The position numbers and the translations under genes are program-made. This document shows, one piece after another, positions 6,449 through 7,119 of a stretch of 7,119 nt of DNA (position 1 is the stretch's first letter; each line of letters begins with the position of its first letter). The notes below the pieces were generated by a model, which worked only from the letters and a program-made list of their open reading frames with translations, had not been told where the DNA came from and did not search any database. This stretch comes from Dysgonomonas sp. (lineage in GTDB: Bacteria; Bacteroidota; Bacteroidia; Bacteroidales; Dysgonomonadaceae): assembly GCA_003523545.1 (NCBI GenBank), contig DQAM01000187.1:1-7119 (forward strand), in the 5' to 3' direction.

Positions 6449-7119
6449 TCAATCTTTACGAATTATCAGTAATGAAAAATAGGGAAATTTACGGGATAGG
6501 ATATCCGAATTATTGCAAGTATAAAATTCTTTACCTGAGAGTCCTACATTCTCAAAATAATATAAAGTTATATCGGGTAAATTTTTTATGGTATTTTTGA
6601 TTACTTCCTCGCATTGAGAAGGCTTCATTACAACCACCGATTTTCCTGCATTAATCTTTTCGGTTAACTCTTCCTGAGAAATTACTCCCGGTATTACATT
6701 CAGTTCTTCTTCCTGTTTCGCGATATGAAGATTTGCCAATGCCCCGCAAGTTATAAAAGCAGGTACTCCTGCAATCCTGCTCGTCGGAATATTCATCCTT
6801 TCGAGGTTATCACCGATATAATGACTGGATGAATAGAAGCCGGCATCTCCTTCTGCTGTAACTGCAATCTGGAAACCGTCTTTGTATTTCGTAGCAATCT
6901 TCTCCGATATTTCTTTGTAACTTTCGAGAGCTTTTGTCCTGTCTTTATTCATCGGGACTTCGAAAGTCGTTATCTTATCCTCATCTATATTCAATGCCAA
7001 AAGGATATCTTTTGCACGCGATATGCTTTTTCCATTCGGAGCGATTGTAGAAGGACAAAAGATTGTGCCGGCCTGTTGCAATGCTTTCAGGCCTTTTAAA
7101 GTAATAAGTTCAGGGTCTC
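6449..7119 (-). CDS. cobI/cbiL: Precorrin-2 / cobalt-precorrin-2 C20-methyltransferase, 5' end cut by window
   Basis: This SAM-dependent tetrapyrrole methylase adds the C-20 methyl group to (cobalt-)precorrin-2 in the cytosol. The frame is open through the right edge: before the TTG at 7081 it still reads 'DPELITLKGLKA', the family's N-terminal 'GPGDPELLTLKA' motif. So the TTG is internal and only ~10-20 N-terminal residues are likely missing, unless it is fused to another domain. 'FEVPMNKDR' corresponds to the 'FPMxxD' motif characteristic of CobI/CbiL. 'AEGDAGFYSSSHYI' stands where many relatives have 'LGDPSLYST', and 'IAGVPAF' where they have 'VPGVTSF'; I recall these variants as typical of Bacteroidota. 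It ends 'FPYFSLLIIRKD' with TGA at 6449-6451, 2 nt before the btuF ATG, so a corrin-ring enzyme and the importer are translationally linked. With cbiJ-cbiD downstream, the cobalt-first (anaerobic) pathway is likelier than the aerobic one. Confidence 0.9.
   Translation of the reverse strand, partial: DPELITLKGLKALQQAGTIFCPSTIAPNGKSISRAKDILLALNIDEDKITTFEVPMNKDRTKALESYKEISEKIATKYKDGFQIAVTAEGDAGFYSSSHYIGDNLERMNIPTSRIAGVPAFITCGALANLHIAKQEEELNVIPGVISQEELTEKINAGKSVVVMKPSQCEEVIKNTIKNLPDITLYYFENVGLSGKEFYTCNNSDILSRKFPYFSLLIIRKD

Noticed and set aside
6447..6452. TTG at 6452 as the btuF start
   Set aside because: The ATG two codons later gives the standard MKK lipoprotein signal and the 2-nt spacing seen elsewhere in the operon.
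2824..7119. Cobalamin riboswitch within the block
   Set aside because: No B12-box-like sequence or structured leader is visible in the spacers. If present it would lie upstream of cobI, beyond the right edge.

Overview
The window looks like a chromosomal segment of a Bacteroidota bacterium, most likely Bacteroidales. A relative of Dysgonomonas or Parabacteroides is a guess. The reasons are a CbiJ-CbiD fusion protein, a CobI/CbiL carrying the 'AEGDAGFYSSSHYI' type of motif, a FecE/BtuD-type ATPase with the 'VVLTE...GRSPYTGFWG' signature, little Shine-Dalgarno complementarity before starts, AT-rich spacers, and a WG-repeat protein.

Layout. Positions 1-1081 (+ strand) hold the 3' part of a WG-repeat protein gene whose start lies before the window. 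Everything else is on the - strand and reads from right to left as one cobalamin (B12) block: cobI/cbiL (cut by the right edge), btuF, btuC, btuD, then a 376-nt stretch without an intact gene, then a cbiJ-cbiD fusion. The junctions cobI-btuF and btuC-btuD have only 2 nt between stop and start. The last 79 bp of cbiJ-cbiD overlap the end of the WG-repeat gene tail to tail.

How the genes fit together. CobI/CbiL adds the C-20 methyl group early in corrin ring synthesis. The CbiD and CbiJ domains carry out two consecutive later steps, C-1 methylation and then ring reduction. BtuF, BtuC and BtuD together look like a complete inner-membrane importer for corrinoid (binding lipoprotein, permease, ATPase). 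The block therefore combines de novo synthesis and uptake.

The most unusual part is 2891-3177. A decayed GIY-YIG endonuclease gene, readable in three successive frames, fits exactly between two inverted ~25-nt hairpin repeats. The repeats differ by a compensatory base-pair swap (ATCCT/AGGAT versus ATGCT/AGCAT). One repeat abuts the stop codon and the other lies 13 nt before the start codon. I read this as a remnant of a small nuclease-plus-repeat mobile unit that landed inside the B12 operon.

Two annotation corrections: btuF most likely starts at the ATG at 6446, not at an in-frame TTG at 6452. The WG-repeat gene and cobI are both open through the window edges, so TTG codons at 74 and 7081 are internal and not starts.
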